Source of the DNA: Actinomyces sp. HPA0247
GTDB taxonomy: Bacteria; Actinomycetota; Actinomycetes; Actinomycetales; Actinomycetaceae
NCBI GenBank assembly: GCA_000411415.1
Contig: KE150450.1
Coordinates: 880,932-944,931 of the forward strand
Reading direction: 5' to 3'
DNA length: 64,000 nucleotides
Positions 33,497 to 41,256 of this stretch are shown here, one piece after another. The notes under the pieces were generated by a model, which saw only the letters and a program-made list of their open reading frames with translations, ran no database searches and was not told the origin of the DNA. A program made the position numbers and the translations under genes. Within the stretch, counting starts at the first letter, position 1. Each line of letters opens with the position of its first letter.

Positions 33497-34375
33497 ATGA
33501 GCATGCCGAGCTACGGCCAACGCTCTGACCCGCGCGCCGCTCCCGAGTGCCCGCGCCACCCGGGCGTGCGCAGCGTCGACTACTGCAAGCGCTGCAACCG
33601 CCCCATGTGCGTGGACTGCGCGATCCCCACCGAGGTGCGCTCCATCTGCGTGGACTGCTCCTCCTCGAAGAAGGGGTGGATGCGTTCCCCGTCGCGCGCG
33701 GCCGCCGCTGGCGCGCCGGTCGTCACCTACGCGATGATGGCGATCTGCGTCCTCATGTACGCCCTCACATGGGTGTTGCCCTCTCTCATATCCTCGCTCG
33801 CCCTCGTGCCCGCGCAGCTGATGGCCCACCCGTGGACGATCCTCACGGGGGCTTTCCTGCACGGCGGCCTGTTGCACATCCTGTTCAACATGCTGTCCCT
33901 GTACTGGGTGGGACGCGCGATCGAGCCGGTGATGGGCTGGTGGCGCTTCCTCACCGTCTACCTGGTGAGCGCGCTGGGCGGCTCCGCTTTCATCCTCGCG
34001 TGGTGCCTGATCCAGCCCACCGAGATTTTCGTCAGCACGGTGGGCGCGTCCGCCGCCGTGTTTGGGCTCTTCGGCGCGGTGTTTGTCCTGCAGCGCCTGG
34101 GTGGGTCCGACACGACCGCGATCCTGACCCTGCTCGGCGTCAACCTCGTGTACGGCTTCGTGGTCAGCGGCATCTCCTGGCAGGGGCACATCGGCGGAGC
34201 GATCGCCGGCGTGGCCGCCACGTGGGTTTTGGTGCGCCTGGCACGCCCGCGCTCGGGCGTCACGGAGGCCGCGCAGAATCGCCGCCAGGCGCTCGCGGCC
34301 CTCGGCATGATCGCGGGCATGGTCGCGCTTTGCGCGCTCGCTTTCCGCGTCCTGTACGAGGTCTACGGCGCGTGA
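33497..34375 (+). CDS. Rhomboid-family intramembrane serine protease with zinc-ribbon N-terminus
   Basis: A 292-residue membrane protease. The N-terminal 65 residues carry paired Cys/His motifs (CPRHPGVRSVDYCKRCNRPMC, CSS) resembling a B-box/zinc ribbon. The rhomboid core follows, with about six helices, catalytic Ser in TVGASAAVFGLFGA and His in WQGHIGGAIAG. HGGLLHILFNMLSLYWVG is the characteristic HxxxN loop. It probably cleaves single-span membrane proteins; partners are unknown. This ppiA-rhomboid-crgA order is common in actinobacteria. Confidence 0.93.
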   Translation: MSMPSYGQRSDPRAAPECPRHPGVRSVDYCKRCNRPMCVDCAIPTEVRSICVDCSSSKKGWMRSPSRAAAAGAPVVTYAMMAICVLMYALTWVLPSLISSLALVPAQLMAHPWTILTGAFLHGGLLHILFNMLSLYWVGRAIEPVMGWWRFLTVYLVSALGGSAFILAWCLIQPTEIFVSTVGASAAVFGLFGAVFVLQRLGGSDTTAILTLLGVNLVYGFVVSGISWQGHIGGAIAGVAATWVLVRLARPRSGVTEAAQNRRQALAALGMIAGMVALCALAFRVLYEVYGA

Positions 34376-34423
34376 CGCGTTCACGGCCGACAGGCGCGTC
34401 GCATCTAAGGATGGCCTAACATA

Positions 34424-34456
34424 GGGAGGGTCCGGCAAAGCATGCCGGGCCCTCCC
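34424..34456 (+). terminator. Hairpin between the rhomboid and DUF4213 genes
   Basis: GGGAGGG-N-CCGGC (34424-34436) pairs with GCCGG-N-CCCTCCC (34444-34456) around a 7-nt loop. A TAACAT -10-like sequence lies just before it, so it may end the rhomboid transcript or act in the leader of the next gene. No U tract follows. Confidence 0.5.
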
Positions 34457-34479
34457 TCATGCTTCCCACAGGAGAGACC

Positions 34480-35241
34480 ATGACCAGCCCCTGGGACCTG
34501 TACGACCAGCTCATCGACGAGATCCCCGCCGACATCACCGTCACGGCGATCCACACCGACGGCAAGTGGCGTCGCGTCGCCTCCAGCGAAGACGGCGTCG
34601 GCATGGCCTTCGGCATGAACGTCCAGTCCCGCCCGCGCGCCACCGAGGACCCCTCCGACCTCGTCGGACGCCCTCTGCGTGACGTCGCGGCCCTCGCCAA
34701 GTCCTGGAACTTCGAAGACGCCGGCATCGGCATGGCCGCCGTCAACGCCTACCACTCCCACCCCGTGCGCGCCCTCGCCCACGGTTTCCGCCCCTGCAAG
34801 GAAAACAACTGGGCGCGCACGTTCCATCCCTACGCGCCCCTCGTCGCCGGCAAGCGCGTCGCCGTCATCGGACACTTCCCCTTCGCGGCCGCCGCCATGC
34901 CCGATGCCGCCGAGCTCACCATCCTCGAACGCAATGTCTTCGACGGCGACTACCCCGACTCCGCCTGCGAATACCTGCTCCCCGAGATGGACTACGTCTT
35001 CATCTCCGGATCCGCGTTCGTCAACAAAACCATGCCGCGCCTCCTTGCGCTCTCCTCCGACGCCCACACCGTCGTCCTCGGCCCCTCCGCCCCGGCCTCA
35101 CCCGCGATCCTGCGAGCCGGCGCCACGACCGTCATGTCCTTCGCCAGCGCGCACCCCGCGCGCCTCGAAGACGGCCTCGCCGGACGCTCCCTCCTCGGCA
35201 TGTACGACGCGGGCATGAGAGTCGAACTCACTCGCCCATAA
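34480..35241 (+). CDS. DUF364/DUF4213 Rossmann-like protein
   Basis: A 253-residue cytosolic protein. ATG 34480 follows an AGGAGAG ribosome site. The N-terminal DUF4213 (enolase-N-like) segment covers residues 1-95; the C-terminal Rossmann-like DUF364 domain includes KRVAVIGHFPFA, LTILERN and YVFISGSAFVNKTMPRLL. Relatives lie beside metal-chelate transporters and are suspected metal-cofactor chaperones. Here no transporter adjoins it, so the role stays open. Confidence 0.8.
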   Translation: MTSPWDLYDQLIDEIPADITVTAIHTDGKWRRVASSEDGVGMAFGMNVQSRPRATEDPSDLVGRPLRDVAALAKSWNFEDAGIGMAAVNAYHSHPVRALAHGFRPCKENNWARTFHPYAPLVAGKRVAVIGHFPFAAAAMPDAAELTILERNVFDGDYPDSACEYLLPEMDYVFISGSAFVNKTMPRLLALSSDAHTVVLGPSAPASPAILRAGATTVMSFASAHPARLEDGLAGRSLLGMYDAGMRVELTRP

Positions 35242-35387
35242 CCCGGCAGCTGCACTCGGGACCCGGCGACTCCGCTTCGACCCGACAGCCAGCCCCGGCC
35301 TCGTCGATAGACATCGATACGAACAGTGGGGCGCCCCGGCCGCAGCCGGAACGCCCCACACTCACGTTTTCGCGATACTGCCCGCGC

Positions 35388-35651
35388 TTAGCGCCAACGC
35401 AGCGTCATCAGGAAGCCCACCATCATCGTGCCCAAGCCCACCGCGATGTTCCACGCGCCCAGCTTCGGCACCGGGTACGTGCCCGACGAAATGTAGTAGA
35501 CGACAACCCACAGCAGACCCAGAATCATCAGGGTCACGAAAGCGGGCGCCCACCAGGCCGGGCTCAGCGGAATACCGTCCGTCCAGTTCTGGATATCGGT
35601 ATCGTCCTCAACCTCATGCCCATTCTTCTTACGCTTCTTGGATTCGGCCAC
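35388..35651 (-). CDS. crgA: Cell-division protein CrgA
   Basis: An 87-residue membrane protein that links FtsZ and penicillin-binding proteins at the actinobacterial septum. It has a basic cytosolic start (MAESKKRKKN), then two helices (about 33-55 and 66-85) with the family signature PAWWAPAFVTLMILGLLWVVVYYI and PVPKLGAWNIAVGLG. It is divergent from the DUF881/srtE operon, as in other actinobacteria. Confidence 0.95.
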   Translation of the reverse strand: MAESKKRKKNGHEVEDDTDIQNWTDGIPLSPAWWAPAFVTLMILGLLWVVVYYISSGTYPVPKLGAWNIAVGLGTMMVGFLMTLRWR

Positions 35652-35774
35652 GTCGGGTCCTCTCTGCTGGCCCGCGCGGGAAGAAAACCGCCCGGCGGTG
35701 ATGAATTAGTCGCAACACTAGCGTAGTCTCGGACGTGGAAAGTGCCAAAGCGCAGCGCCACGGGAGGGGGAAAG

Positions 35775-36479
35775 ATGCGCCCACGCAGCGTACGCCACAT
35801 CGCCGGCGTCCTCGCCGTCACCGTCGCCTCCGGACTCCTGTTCTCCGTCTCCGCGCTCAACGAACGCAAAAACCCCGCCGCCACCTCCGACCTGACCACC
35901 CTCGTGCGTAACCGCCAGGAACAGGTCAAAACCCTCGACAACGAGGTGTCCGAGCTTGACGCGCAGGTCCAGAGCTTCTCCTCCGCCGACCCCCAATCCG
36001 GCGCCCCCGACGAAGACGCGTTCACCGCACGCTCCAACCGCCCCGTCTCCGGACCCGGCGTCCAAATCACCCTCTCCGACGCACCCCCCGGACAGATCCC
36101 CGAAGGCGCGACCCCCAACGACCTCGTCATCCACCAGCAGGACATCGAGGACACCATGAACGCCCTGTGGAGCGGCGGCGCCGAGGCCATGACCGTCCAA
36201 GGCGTGCGCGTCACCTCCCGCACCGTCATCCGCTGCATCGGCAACGTCATCCTCGTCGACGGCACCAGTTACTCGCCGCCCTATGTGATCCAAGCAATCG
36301 GTGATCCTGCCACCCTGCGCGCGACGGTTACTGCAAACCCACGTATGGTGAATTACCAGGTCTACGTGACAAAGTACGGCCTCGGGTGGGACATGCAGAC
36401 CAAAGACTCCCTGAGCTTCGCGCCCGCCACCACCTCGCAGACAGTCAACTACGCAACCGTGGAGGAAACGAATGGGTGA
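35775..36479 (+). CDS. DUF881 family protein
   Basis: A 234-residue protein with an N-terminal membrane helix (about 8-27), a coiled-coil stretch (LTTLVRNRQEQVKTLDNEVSE) and an extracellular DUF881 domain. Diagnostic segments are GPGVQITLSDAP, NDLVIHQQDIEDTMNALWSGGAEAM and VIQAIGDPATL. ATG 35775 follows a GGGAGGGGG ribosome site. The stop overlaps srtE by 8 nt. The family is always near crgA and srtE; it may shape the division site, but the activity is unknown. Confidence 0.9.
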   Translation: MRPRSVRHIAGVLAVTVASGLLFSVSALNERKNPAATSDLTTLVRNRQEQVKTLDNEVSELDAQVQSFSSADPQSGAPDEDAFTARSNRPVSGPGVQITLSDAPPGQIPEGATPNDLVIHQQDIEDTMNALWSGGAEAMTVQGVRVTSRTVIRCIGNVILVDGTSYSPPYVIQAIGDPATLRATVTANPRMVNYQVYVTKYGLGWDMQTKDSLSFAPATTSQTVNYATVEETNG

Positions 36480-37233
36480 ACACGTCGCCCCAGCCTCGCC
36501 GACAAGCAAAAAGCGCTCCAACATCTTCTGGAACATCGTCGGTGTCATCGGCGAACTGCTCATCACCTTCGCGTTCATCGTCGGCCTCTTCTCCGTCTGG
36601 CAGCTGTACTGGACGACCTACGAAGTCTCCGGGCAGGTCTCCCAGACCATCGCCTCGTACGAAGATAGCCACCAGCCCGCCAAGCGCACCCTCGGCGAAG
36701 TCCGCACCGACGACCCGCCCGAGTTCACGCGCGAAGTCGGCGACGGCGAAGTCTACGGCCTCATCCACGTGCCCACCTGGGACTGGATGAAGATCCCCCT
36801 CGCCGAAGGCACCACCTCCTACGTCCTCGACCAGGGATGGGCCGGCCACTACGACATGACCACCCAGCCCGGCGGCGTCGGCAACTTCTCCGTCGCCGGA
36901 CACCGCCGCACCTACGGCAACAACTTCCGCTGGATCGACCGCCTCACCCAGGGCGACAAGGTCGTCGTGGAAGTCGACGACCACTACCTCGTCTACTCCA
37001 TGGTCTCCTCCGAGATCATCGACGCCACCGACCCCACGCAGATGCGCGTCGTCGCCCCCGTCATCGACGACCTCTCCTGGTCCGAAACACCCACCGAGCG
37101 CTGGATGACCATGACCACCTGCCACCCCGAATACGGCAACTGGCAGCGCTACATCGTCCACCTCAAGTTCGAATCCTGGACCCCCAAGGACACGGGCGTG
37201 CCCGCCGAACTCGTCGACGAACCCACGAACTGA
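36472..37233 (+). CDS. srtE: Class E sortase
   Basis: A 253-residue membrane-anchored transpeptidase that links surface proteins to peptidoglycan. One N-terminal helix (about 22-45) precedes the sortase barrel. Catalytic residues are seen as His in SVAGHRRTYGNNF, Cys in MTMTTCHPEY and Arg in NWQRYIVH. Class E enzymes favour LAXTG-like signals in actinobacteria, which is relevant to the LPKAG signal at 49382. The Trp-rich WNWMKIPLAEG-type segment (WDWMKIPLAEG) is typical. Confidence 0.93.
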   Translation: MGEHVAPASPTSKKRSNIFWNIVGVIGELLITFAFIVGLFSVWQLYWTTYEVSGQVSQTIASYEDSHQPAKRTLGEVRTDDPPEFTREVGDGEVYGLIHVPTWDWMKIPLAEGTTSYVLDQGWAGHYDMTTQPGGVGNFSVAGHRRTYGNNFRWIDRLTQGDKVVVEVDDHYLVYSMVSSEIIDATDPTQMRVVAPVIDDLSWSETPTERWMTMTTCHPEYGNWQRYIVHLKFESWTPKDTGVPAELVDEPTN

Positions 37234-37243
37234 AGGACCCCAC

Positions 37244-37405
37244 ATGTACGCATGGATCTTCCGCCACCTGCCCGGCCCCACCTGGTTCAAAGTCATCGAA
37301 TCCCTGGCCCTCATCGGCGCTGCAGTCGCCGCCCTGTTCACCTGGGTCTACCCCTGGGTCCAGTCCTACCTGGAACTGGGACAGTCCTCCGTCGGCGGCG
37401 CCTGA
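37244..37405 (+). CDS. Conserved small membrane protein downstream of srtE
   Basis: A 53-residue protein, MYAWIFRHLPGPTWFKVIES then a helix (ALIGAAVAALFTWVYPWV) and a short tail. A protein of this size and sequence style (HLPGP..K) is found after srtE in many actinobacteria. It is 10 bp after the srtE stop. Function is unknown. A tight GACGAGGCC hairpin follows. Confidence 0.82.
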   Translation: MYAWIFRHLPGPTWFKVIESLALIGAAVAALFTWVYPWVQSYLELGQSSVGGA

Positions 37406-37425
37406 GCCGCACGCTTCTGGAAGGG

Positions 37426-37452
37426 ACGAGGCCGGGGCCACCCCGGCCTCGT
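37426..37452. terminator. Tight inverted pair of ACGAGGCCGGGG
   Basis: Twelve-base arms (37426-37437 and 37441-37452) with a 3-nt loop, 20 bp after the small-protein stop, form a strong hairpin without a U tract. Confidence 0.7.
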
Positions 37453-37595
37453 GCTGTATCCACGGACGTCGGTTGGGCTTCTCCGCACGCGCCTGGGCGC
37501 TCGGAGAGCGGACAGCGCCCGCGCGCCCACTGGGGCAGCGCCCTACGATGGATGCCGGAGAAGGGGCCCCGGCCTCGTACATGAAAGGACCTGCG

Positions 37596-38234
37596 ATGGC
37601 ACGAATCCTCTGCGTCGACAACTATGACTCGTTCGTCTTCACGATCGTGGGCTACCTGCGCCACCTGGGCGCCGTCGTGGACGTTGTGCGTAACGATGTC
37701 GTCGATCCCGCATGGTTCGAGGCCGGCTACGACGGCGTCCTCATCTCCCCCGGACCCGGCGACCCCAAGAGCGCCGGCGCCTCCCTGCAGACCATCGCCG
37801 ACTGCGCCGAGCGCAAGATCCCGATGCTGGGCGTGTGCCTGGGCCACCAGGCCCTGGGCGAGCTCTTCGGCGCGACTGTCGGGCATGCGCCCGAGCTCAT
37901 GCACGGCAAGACCTCCGTCATCACCCACGACGGGCGCGGCGTGTTCGAGGGCGTGCCCTCGCCGCTAACCGTCACCCGCTACCACTCGCTGACTATCGAC
38001 CCGGCGACCATGCCCGACGAGCTGGAGGTCTCCGCGAGCACCGAGTCCGGCATCATCATGGGCGTGCGCCACCGCTCCCTGCCCCTCGAGGGCGTCCAGT
38101 TCCACCCCGAGTCCGTCATGACCCAGTCCGGGCATCTCATGTTCGCCAACTGGCTGGCCGCCTGCGGCGACGCCGACGCGCGTGAGCGTGCCGTGTCCCT
38201 CAAGCCCGTCGTCGCGGAGCGCTTCAAGCTGTAG
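37596..38234 (+). CDS. pabA: Glutamine amidotransferase, PabA/TrpG type
   Basis: A 212-residue class-I amidotransferase that releases ammonia from glutamine for aminodeoxychorismate (folate) or anthranilate synthesis. The triad is present: Cys in LGVCLGHQALGE, then His and Glu in FHPESVMT. ISPGPGDPKSAG forms the oxyanion region. ATG 37596 starts directly at the fold. No chorismate-binding subunit adjoins it. Its position between srtE and pknB is conserved in actinobacteria, where it is annotated as pabA or trpG. Confidence 0.92.
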   Translation: MARILCVDNYDSFVFTIVGYLRHLGAVVDVVRNDVVDPAWFEAGYDGVLISPGPGDPKSAGASLQTIADCAERKIPMLGVCLGHQALGELFGATVGHAPELMHGKTSVITHDGRGVFEGVPSPLTVTRYHSLTIDPATMPDELEVSASTESGIIMGVRHRSLPLEGVQFHPESVMTQSGHLMFANWLAACGDADARERAVSLKPVVAERFKL

Positions 38235-38261
38235 ATTTCGCGTTTCGTTCCGTGGGGGCGC

Positions 38262-38337
38262 GGGGGTTTTTCTCTACACGAAGCCCTTTAGCGGCGTGTC
38301 GTCGGCGTGTCGCACCCTCATGTAGCGAAAATCCCCC
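38262..38337. repeat. 76-nt hairpin element, copy 3
   Basis: GGGGGTTTTTCTCTACA pairs with TGTAGCGAAAATCCCCC in about 15 of 17 positions. Relative to copy 2, pairs 10/67 and 14/63 change from G-C to T-A together. The loop again carries CGGCGTGTC twice. It starts 28 bp after the pabA stop, so it may also serve as its terminator. Confidence 0.85.
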
Positions 38338-38374
38338 TGCCGAGGTGTGGTGGTCCAACACGAGCTGTTCACCC

Positions 38375-38510
38375 GCACGGTAACCCTTGATTCTGCGCGC
38401 GAACCCCTTGATACGCACGTAAACCCCTAGATATGCGCGTGGGCGGCGCTGCCCACACGCATATCATCGGGCCCACGCGCGAATTATCGGGCCCACGTGC
38501 GCCTTCAGAG
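38375..38510. repeat. 20-bp-period arrays, second locus
   Basis: Units start at 38375, 38395 and 38415 (GCACGTAAACCCCTAGATAT type) and at 38451, 38471 and 38491 (GCCCACGCGCGAATTATCGG type). The order, the 16-bp gap and the period match 31509-31684, but with three rather than five units in the second array. Confidence 0.85.
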
Positions 38511-38592
38511 GCCTGCACAGTGGCATTAAATCGACCCAGCTGGGTGTTGTCGGCCATGAGACCGCGAAAGTCCTTGTTAGTTGGTGGCGTGA

Positions 38593-38649
38593 CACCACTT
38601 AGGGAGCACGACACCCCTTCCGAGCTGGTGCAATGCTCCCTAAGTGGTG
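38593..38649. repeat. 16-bp perfect inverted repeat
   Basis: CACCACTTAGGGAGCA (38593-38608) and TGCTCCCTAAGTGGTG (38634-38649) are exact complements with a 25-nt loop. A third partial copy (ATGCTCCCTTACTGGTG) follows at once. Confidence 0.7.
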
Positions 38650-38736
38650 CAATGCTCCCTTACTGGTGTAGCGCGTTGTGATTGCAGGTGGACGGGTCAG
38701 CTATGGTGCCGCAGATCTGCTTGTGGGTGCATGCAT

Positions 38737-38837
38737 GCGGATAGGTTACGAGCATCCGGATAGGTTATGCGCATGCGGATAGCTTATTAACCTATCCGGA
38801 TGCCGATAACCTATCCACATCGTCACAACCTATCCGC
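38737..38837. repeat. 19-bp-period array with three direct and three inverted units
   Basis: The core GCGGATAGGTTA occurs at 38737, 38756 and 38775; its complement TAACCTATCCGG occurs at 38788, 38807 and 38826, with one or two changes per unit. Both halves step by exactly 19 bp and converge on a centre near 38787. From here to 39055 the DNA is non-coding and includes a CGCGCCCC microrepeat (about 39000-39048). Confidence 0.85.
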
Positions 38838-39055
38838 GTGAGGCGCCTGTTTTCTGACGGGTCCGCGTGTTGAGCCCACGTCGCAGCGCAGCACCTGCCT
38901 ACAGAGCTGGTTATCTGGCAGGCGCGCGTTGTGGAGGACACGCTTCCACCGTGAAGAGGCGGGCGCACCGGTCTCTGCTAGCAGTGCGTTGTCGAGGCTA
39001 CCCGCGCCCCCGCGCCCCCGCGCCCCTCGCATGCCCGCGCCCCCGCGCATACAGT

Positions 39056-39097
39056 GAGGCCCGCGCTCGCCAGGAGAAATCCTGCGGCGCGGGCCTC
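39056..39097 (-). terminator. Terminator of the pknB operon
   Basis: GAGGCCCGCGC (39056-39066) pairs perfectly with 39087-39097, and a nested CAGGA-GAAA-TCCTG hairpin sits inside. It lies 135 bp beyond the pknB stop. Short repeats (AGCCGCTAACCGGG, CTCACCCGATCAGT twice) lie between. Confidence 0.6.
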
Positions 39098-39231
39098 ATC
39101 AATCGGCGGGTTAGCCGCCAGCCGGGTCAGCCGCTAACCGGGGCCAGCCGCTCACCCGATCAGTTACTCACCCGATCAGTGACCGACCGGCTCGACACCG
39201 TCACGCGGTGCCGACCCGACTCACAAGAGCC

Positions 39232-41256
39232 TCAGTGGCCGTTCCCGTTGTTGCCGTTATTGTTCCCGTTGTTGCCGTTCTGGGTGCCCTTCGCGACCTT
39301 CAGCTTCACGGTCGAGTTCTTGTCGACCTTCGAGCCCACGCCGGGCTCGACGGACAGGACCTGGCCGGCGGGCTGGTTGCCCGAGACTTCTTCGACGGTG
39401 ACGTTCAGGCCGAGAGCCTTGAGCTGCGCCTCGGCGTCATCACGGCCGATGCCGACGACGGAGGGGATCTCCACCTGGGCGGCCTTACCGTTCGACACGG
39501 ACACACCGACGGTGGAGCCCTTCTTGACCTTCGTGCCGGTGGCCGGGTCCTGATCGACGATGCGATCCTTGTCCTTCTCGGAGTCGACGCTCGTCACGTT
39601 ACCGAGTTCCAGGCCGACGGCCTTCAGGGCGCTGCGCGCCTGGTCCTGGCTCATGCCGGACAGGTCCGGAACATCGACCTGGTCAGAGCCGGAGGACAGG
39701 TAGGCGCGGATCGTCTGGCCGGCCTTCACCTTCGAACCGGGGGAGGGGTTGGTCTGCGCGACCTTGCCCTCGGGGACGGTGTCGGAGGCAACCTTGCTGT
39801 TGTCGAGCTCCCACTTCAAGCCCAGTGCCTCGATCGCCTTGCGTGCGTCGTCAGGGCTCATGCCGACCAGGTTGTCCGGCAGGGTCACGGAATCGGGGCC
39901 GGAGGAGATGGTGACGCGCACGGTCGCGCCCTTCTCGGCCTGCGTGCCGGCGGTCGGATCAGTGGAGGCGACGGACCCCTCGGCCACGGTGTCGGAGGCG
40001 ACCTTGTCGGGGTTGAGCTCCCACGTGAAGCCTGCCTGCTCGATCTGGCTCTTCGCTTCGGCCTGCGTCAGGCCGACAACGTTGGGGACCGTGATCGTCT
40101 CGGCTTGTGCGGCGCCGCGCGTGAGGGCCCACACCGAGCCGCCGATGAGCAGCAGGGCGATGACCACGAGGGTCGCGATGATCGCCGTCCGGCGCTTGCG
40201 GGACTTTGCGACGTCGTCATCCGCGTCCGCGGTGGCCACCGGGGGCAGCGACGTGGAGGTCGCGGCCATGGCCGGGGCGGGGGTGCGGTTGGCGACGGGC
40301 GCCATCGGCATGGTCGCGGCGGTCTGGGCGCTTGCGACGCCAGCGGCGGGTAGCACCTCGGTGGCCCACGAGTCCGCGGGCGGTGCGCCCACGTCGAGGC
40401 CTCGGGCGACGCGCTGCAGGTCCGCGAGCATCGCGGCCGCGCTCGGGTAGCGGTCCTCGCGGTTCTTCGCCAGGGCCTTGAGTACCACGCGGTCGAGGGA
40501 GTCCGGGATGTCGGACAGGATCGACGAGGGCGTGGGCGGGATCTGCTCAACGTGCTGGTAGGCGACGGCGACGGCGGAGTCGCCCTTGAAGGGCGGGCGG
40601 CCGGTCAGCAGCTCGAAGAGCACGACGCCTGTCGAATACAGGTCGGAACGAGCGTCCACGGCCTCGCCTCGTGCCTGCTCGGGGGAGAGGTACTGGGCGG
40701 TGCCGACGACGGCGTTCGTCTGCGTCATGGTGGCCTGCGAGTCGGTCAGGGCGCGGGCGATGCCGAAGTCCATGACCTTGACCTTGCCGTCCGACGTCAG
40801 CATGATGTTGCCGGGCTTAATGTCGCGGTGCACCAGGTGGTTCGCGTGCGAGTACTGGAGGGCGGACAGGACGCCGGACACGATCTCGATGGCCTCGTTG
40901 ATCGGCACGGCCGTGCCGTCGGAGATGAGGTCCTTGACCGTGTGCCCCTCCACGTACTCCATGACGATGTAGGGCACCGCGATCGAGCGGCCGGACGCGT
41001 CTTCGATGATTTCCTCGCCGGTGTCGTAGACGGCGACGATGTTCGGGTGATTCAGCGACGCCGCTGACTGCGCTTCGCGGCGGAAGCGCGCCTGGAAGAT
41101 CGAATCCTGTGCCAGGTCGCGTCGCAGCATCTTGATGGCGACGACGCGCGACAGACGAGTGTCGAAGCCCAGGTGGACCTCGGCCATGCCGCCTCGCCCG
41201 ATGAGCGAGCGGACCTCGTATCGGCCAGCTAGACGGTGGGCCATGGGCTCTGCCAT
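39232..41256 (-). CDS. pknB: Serine/threonine protein kinase PknB with PASTA domains
   Basis: A 674-residue membrane kinase sensing muropeptides or lipid II and controlling growth and division. The kinase domain (residues 10-275) has HRDIKPGN, DFGIAR and GTAQYLSPEQARGE. A helix near 345-367 crosses the membrane. Four PASTA repeats follow outside (TITVPNVVGLTQAEA, VTLPDNLVGMSPDDA, VDVPDLSGMSQDQA, VEIPSVVGIGRDDA), then a Gly/Asn tail (NGNNGNNNGNNGNGH). The ATG lies 28 nt inside the pknA gene, a coupled overlap. It is the last gene of the operon. Confidence 0.97.
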   Translation of the reverse strand: MAEPMAHRLAGRYEVRSLIGRGGMAEVHLGFDTRLSRVVAIKMLRRDLAQDSIFQARFRREAQSAASLNHPNIVAVYDTGEEIIEDASGRSIAVPYIVMEYVEGHTVKDLISDGTAVPINEAIEIVSGVLSALQYSHANHLVHRDIKPGNIMLTSDGKVKVMDFGIARALTDSQATMTQTNAVVGTAQYLSPEQARGEAVDARSDLYSTGVVLFELLTGRPPFKGDSAVAVAYQHVEQIPPTPSSILSDIPDSLDRVVLKALAKNREDRYPSAAAMLADLQRVARGLDVGAPPADSWATEVLPAAGVASAQTAATMPMAPVANRTPAPAMAATSTSLPPVATADADDDVAKSRKRRTAIIATLVVIALLLIGGSVWALTRGAAQAETITVPNVVGLTQAEAKSQIEQAGFTWELNPDKVASDTVAEGSVASTDPTAGTQAEKGATVRVTISSGPDSVTLPDNLVGMSPDDARKAIEALGLKWELDNSKVASDTVPEGKVAQTNPSPGSKVKAGQTIRAYLSSGSDQVDVPDLSGMSQDQARSALKAVGLELGNVTSVDSEKDKDRIVDQDPATGTKVKKGSTVGVSVSNGKAAQVEIPSVVGIGRDDAEAQLKALGLNVTVEEVSGNQPAGQVLSVEPGVGSKVDKNSTVKLKVAKGTQNGNNGNNNGNNGNGH

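Noticed and set aside
34424-34456. Hairpin before the DUF4213 gene as a metal riboswitch
   Set aside because: It is a simple GC stem with a 7-nt loop and lacks the multi-helix architecture of known riboswitches; terminator or attenuator is simpler.
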